Shown: piece by piece, positions 5,965 to 8,347 of the stretch
How positions within the stretch are numbered: the first letter of the stretch is position 1
How the letters are laid out: each line of letters begins with the position of its first letter
Assembly: GCA_007119095.1 (NCBI GenBank)
Contig: SKQI01000096.1
Location: 1-8,347, forward strand
Length of the DNA: 8,347 bases
Origin: Wenzhouxiangella sp.
GTDB taxonomy: Bacteria > Pseudomonadota > Gammaproteobacteria > Xanthomonadales > Wenzhouxiangellaceae
Direction: 5' to 3'
Program-made: the position numbers and the translations under genes
The notes under the pieces: generated by a model
Seen by the model: only the letters and a program-made list of their open reading frames with translations
Database searches by the model: none
Told to the model about the DNA's origin: nothing

Positions 5965-6068
5965 GGAAAACCTTGAGGACGCAAAGCAGCTAAGCATGGA
6001 AGCAAACCAAGAAAGAAATCTTGAGCTTCTTTGCTGCTTCGTTGCTTAGCGTCCAAAAGGTTTTTTCC
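5965..6068. repeat. Long imperfect hairpin with 8-nt periodic AAGCA units, between convergent genes
   Basis: The left arm 5965-6012 pairs with the right arm 6019-6068 around a 6-nt loop. I count 36 of 48 positions matching, plus a 2-nt bulge. Best-paired blocks, left arm: GGAAAA, CCTT, GGACGC, AAGCA, AAGCA, and CAAGA next to the loop. Within the left arm AAGCA recurs at 5984, 5992 and 6000, exactly 8 nt apart. The right arm, read on the minus strand, shows AAGCA, AAGCA and AAGAA at the same 8-nt spacing. The element fills almost the whole gap: 23 nt after the rimO stop and 10 nt before the amidohydrolase stop. Its AT-rich purine composition differs from its surroundings. It resembles a dispersed intergenic repeat or degenerate MITE/REP-like element; copy number cannot be judged from one window. 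Confidence 0.7.
5965..6068. terminator. Probable bidirectional terminator function of the convergent hairpin
   Basis: The hairpin lies directly downstream of two convergent genes and ends in T6 (6061-6066) on the plus strand. On the minus strand it ends in TTTT, with a further T-rich run (TTTACTTTTT) just beyond the arm. Part of the T-run pairs within the stem, so termination efficiency is uncertain. Confidence 0.4.
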
Positions 6069-6078
6069 GATCCAACTC

Positions 6079-8347
6079 CTAGTGTCGGCAGTGCCAGCCC
6101 AGGTCGTGGCCCATTTGGTGGAAGTATTGCATGGTGGCCGGCTGCCAGGCATCGCCGCCTTCTTTTTCGAAGAACAATGGCGCTCGTTCGAGCTCTTCGG
6201 GCGCAAGCTGGTTCATGTTGGCAGCATCATACAGACGGCCGTTGAGCATGGTGTAGGCCACGTTTTCACTCAAGCGAATATTTTCCAGCACATCGCCGTC
6301 AACCACGAACAGGTCGGCCAGCTTGCCTTCCTCGATCGATCCGATCTCCGAGTCCATGCCGAAGTAGCGGGCGCCATCGATGGTCGCACCGCGCAGGGCT
6401 TCCCAAGGGGTGAAACCGCCCTGCTCCATCATCCACATTTCCCAGTGCGCGGCCAGGCCGGCGAGCTGGCCGTGGGCGCCGATGACCACCGGCACGCCGA
6501 GCTCGTTCATCTGCTTGGTCATTTCGGCCACGGCAATATGGTTGTAGAGCTCATCCGGCGCGGTTGGCCGGCGGATCGAACGTGGGTAAACCACTGATCG
6601 GGGGACAAAATTGAGCAGCCGCTCATTCTTCCACACCTCGGTGCGGTCGTACCAGTACTCCTCGCCCATCATGCCGCCGTAGGCTACGCCGAAGGTGGGT
6701 GACCAGACCACATCGGTCTGACCCCAGAGCTGCTTCAGATCGTCATAAGCGGTGTGAATCGACAGGCTGTGCTCGATACCGGTATGGCCATCGACGATCT
6801 GGCTCATGTTCTGCTCGAAGCGCATCCCGCCCTCCGGCACCACCAGCACGTCGAGCTTGCGCCCGGCTTCCAGCACCTGCTGGCGCTGGTCGCGGCGAAG
6901 GTAGTTGTAGCTCTTGACCGAAATCGCGCCCAGCTCCATCTGCCGGCGAACATGGAATTCAGCATCGTCATAGTCATTGATCTGGGCGGTCACGCCGGGA
7001 AAGATCGCGCCGTAGAGAATTCTTCCGGTGGAGAAAATGCGAGGTGCCAGCACCTTGCCGGCGCGCTGCAGCTCGGCCATGGAGAAAATGCCGGCGTTGT
7101 CATTCGACGGATCGTGAATGGTGGTCACGCCGAAGGCCAGGTTGGCAATCTGGGCCCAGTTCTGCTGCGGTTGCAGCTGCTGGTTGCTCATCGGCCCGTG
7201 GGCATGGGCGTCAACCAGGCCGGGCAGGACAGTCTTGCCGTCGAGATCGAACTGCCGATAGCCCGAAGGGATCTCGATTTCGTCGCGGGGACCGACGGCA
7301 ACGATGCGATGACCTTCAACCAGGATGACGCCGTCTTCGATGACTTCCTGCTCCTCGGCGGCGTTGCGCATGGTCACCACGCGGCCACCAACCAGGGCTA
7401 TACGGCCATCGTGCCGATCCGACTCGAACTCGATCGACAGATTGCGGCCCTCAGTCACCGGTTCCGGCAGCTGTTCGGGCGCACCATCGAGGAAGGCAAA
7501 GGCATCGCTCAGCGCGCGTGTGTACAGGGTAGCGCCGTGCGACCAGGCCAGGGTCTGGCTGTCGCCGGAAAAATGCAGGTACTCACCGGCCCGGGCCGAG
7601 ACCTGGCGTACCGGGAAGGCACGCGAGTTGGCGCCCAGGCTGACCGGCTTGCCGGCGGCAAAGAACGGTGCCAGGTAGGCGTTGTAGTGCTCGGTGAAGG
7701 CGACCCAGCGACCGTCGGGGGAGACCTTGTACTCGGTGATCCAGTCGCCGACCAGGTGCTCGCGCTCATCATGACCGTCAAGATTGACACTGTTGAGCTT
7801 GAGCTGGTTGCCGTCACGCTGGCTGAACAGGATTCGCTGACCGTCAGCGGAAAACTGCGGGTTGGCACCACGCTCGGTCATCAAAGTGGGCTCGCCACCT
7901 TCGACGGAGACACGATACAGCCCGGTGCGATCAGACCAGGCGGGCGATGTCAGGAACCCGCCGCTGGTACGCCGGAACACCACCTGGCGACCGTCCGCTG
8001 AAAAAGAGGGTTCCAGATAGTAGCCGGGTTCAGTGGTCAGGACCCGGCCGCGGCCACGTCCGATGGGGTGCACGCGCACCGTCCCCAGTGCTTCGTCGTC
8101 GAAGGTGGTGTAAACCACCGATCTGCCGTCCGGCGAAAAGCTGGGGTAGAACTCCCAGTGTTCGGTCTGACTGGTCAGGCGGCGGTGACTGTCACGTTCC
8201 AGGTCATGCAGCCAGAGATAGCCCAACGCCTGGTAAATGGCGTGGCGACCGTCCGGGCTCTGCTGGGTCCAGCGCGCCATGCGCACCGGGAACTTGTCGG
8301 GGGAAACTTCGATTTCGCGTCTCAGCGCTGGGTGAACCTGCTTCTCG
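6079..8347 (-). CDS. TolB-like beta-propeller / amidohydrolase fusion protein (N-terminus cut by window edge)
   Basis: Predicted metal-dependent hydrolase whose C-terminal amidohydrolase domain is preceded by a WD40-like (TolB/PD40) propeller. Relatives of about 1,050-1,100 residues usually carry a signal peptide and act outside the cytoplasm; substrate unknown. The frame stays open to the edge (about 755 residues here), and the read-through beyond the GTG at 8286 (REIEVSPDKFPV) is family-like, so that GTG is not the start. Seen: PD40 blades with SPDGR, FSPDGR, FSADGR, FSADGQ, SPDGR and FSGDSQ followed by beta-strands (about 7,500-8,280). Then come the amidohydrolase entry strand VALVGGRVVTM, GKTVLPGLVDAHAHG with the HxH metal pair (about 7,195-7,230), AISVKSYN (about 6,905-6,930), VVPEGG (about 6,830-6,850), DGHTGIEH (about 6,770-6,795), IGAHGQ (about 6,467-6,485), ALRGAT and the closing GSIEEGKLADLFVVDGD. 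The gene converges on rimO. Domain calls are secure; substrate is not. Confidence 0.93.
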   Translation of the reverse strand, partial: EKQVHPALRREIEVSPDKFPVRMARWTQQSPDGRHAIYQALGYLWLHDLERDSHRRLTSQTEHWEFYPSFSPDGRSVVYTTFDDEALGTVRVHPIGRGRGRVLTTEPGYYLEPSFSADGRQVVFRRTSGGFLTSPAWSDRTGLYRVSVEGGEPTLMTERGANPQFSADGQRILFSQRDGNQLKLNSVNLDGHDEREHLVGDWITEYKVSPDGRWVAFTEHYNAYLAPFFAAGKPVSLGANSRAFPVRQVSARAGEYLHFSGDSQTLAWSHGATLYTRALSDAFAFLDGAPEQLPEPVTEGRNLSIEFESDRHDGRIALVGGRVVTMRNAAEEQEVIEDGVILVEGHRIVAVGPRDEIEIPSGYRQFDLDGKTVLPGLVDAHAHGPMSNQQLQPQQNWAQIANLAFGVTTIHDPSNDNAGIFSMAELQRAGKVLAPRIFSTGRILYGAIFPGVTAQINDYDDAEFHVRRQMELGAISVKSYNYLRRDQRQQVLEAGRKLDVLVVPEGGMRFEQNMSQIVDGHTGIEHSLSIHTAYDDLKQLWGQTDVVWSPTFGVAYGGMMGEEYWYDRTEVWKNERLLNFVPRSVVYPRSIRRPTAPDELYNHIAVAEMTKQMNELGVPVVIGAHGQLAGLAAHWEMWMMEQGGFTPWEALRGATIDGARYFGMDSEIGSIEEGKLADLFVVDGDVLENIRLSENVAYTMLNGRLYDAANMNQLAPEELERAPLFFEKEGGDAWQPATMQYFHQMGHDLGWHCRH

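Noticed and set aside
6754..8001. 415-codon plus-strand open frame opposite the amidohydrolase gene
   Set aside because: It lies fully antisense to a gene with clear propeller and HxH motifs. Its translation has no recognisable domain, and it is a typical consequence of high-GC codon usage on the other strand.
8284..8286. GTG as the start of the amidohydrolase gene
   Set aside because: The frame stays open to the window edge with family-like residues upstream (REIEVSPDKFPV), and the propeller is only partly present, so the true start lies outside the window.
1..8347. CRISPR arrays, tRNA/rRNA genes, insertion sequences, toxin-antitoxin or phage genes
   Set aside because: I looked on both strands and found no direct-repeat arrays with spacers, transposase motifs, tRNA cloverleaf or T-loop signature, or small paired genes; coding density is explained by the five genes listed.

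Overview
This is a GC-rich stretch (about 60% G+C by eye) of an ordinary-looking bacterial chromosome with tightly packed genes. The proteins look proteobacterial: a complete RimO, a UMF1-type MFS transporter, a YfcC/DcuC-family carrier, and a large TolB-propeller/amidohydrolase fusion of the kind common in marine and halophilic Gammaproteobacteria. My best guess is a gammaproteobacterium of the Xanthomonadales/Wenzhouxiangella/Chromatiales type. That is inference from protein style, not from a marker gene. There are no rRNA or tRNA genes, transposases, CRISPR arrays or phage genes.

Layout, left to right. (1) Bases 1-2191 hold a minus-strand pair: a YfcC-family membrane carrier followed 15 nt later by an SDR oxidoreductase whose C-terminus runs off the left edge. 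The SDR ribosome binding site overlaps the carrier stop codon. (2) Bases 2192-2338 are a divergent intergenic region with weak promoter-like hexamers in both directions and a small bulged inverted repeat. (3) Bases 2339-4459 hold a plus-strand pair: a UMF1/Atg22-like MFS transporter and, after a stop codon and one further codon in the same reading frame, a BtuF-like binding protein with no signal peptide. (4) Bases 4460-4612 hold a GC-rich stem-loop, a long pyrimidine tract and a TAAAAT box ending 7 nt before the rimO start. (5) Bases 4613-5941 encode RimO, the ribosomal protein S12 methylthiotransferase, whose only possible start has no Shine-Dalgarno sequence. (6) Bases 5942-6078 hold a 104-nt imperfect hairpin with an internal 8-nt periodicity, lying between two convergent stop codons. 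(7) Bases 6079-8347 are the C-terminal part of a minus-strand TolB-like beta-propeller/amidohydrolase protein that runs off the right edge.

The carrier/SDR pair and the MFS/binding-protein pair look like two divergent two-gene operons. rimO is a separate housekeeping transcription unit, and the amidohydrolase converges on it. I see no defence or otherwise clearly new multi-gene system. The observations most worth checking are the periodic hairpin, the apparently leaderless rimO start, the coupling of an MFS carrier to a seemingly cytosolic metal-receptor-type binding protein, and the unusual metal-ligand pattern of the amidohydrolase.
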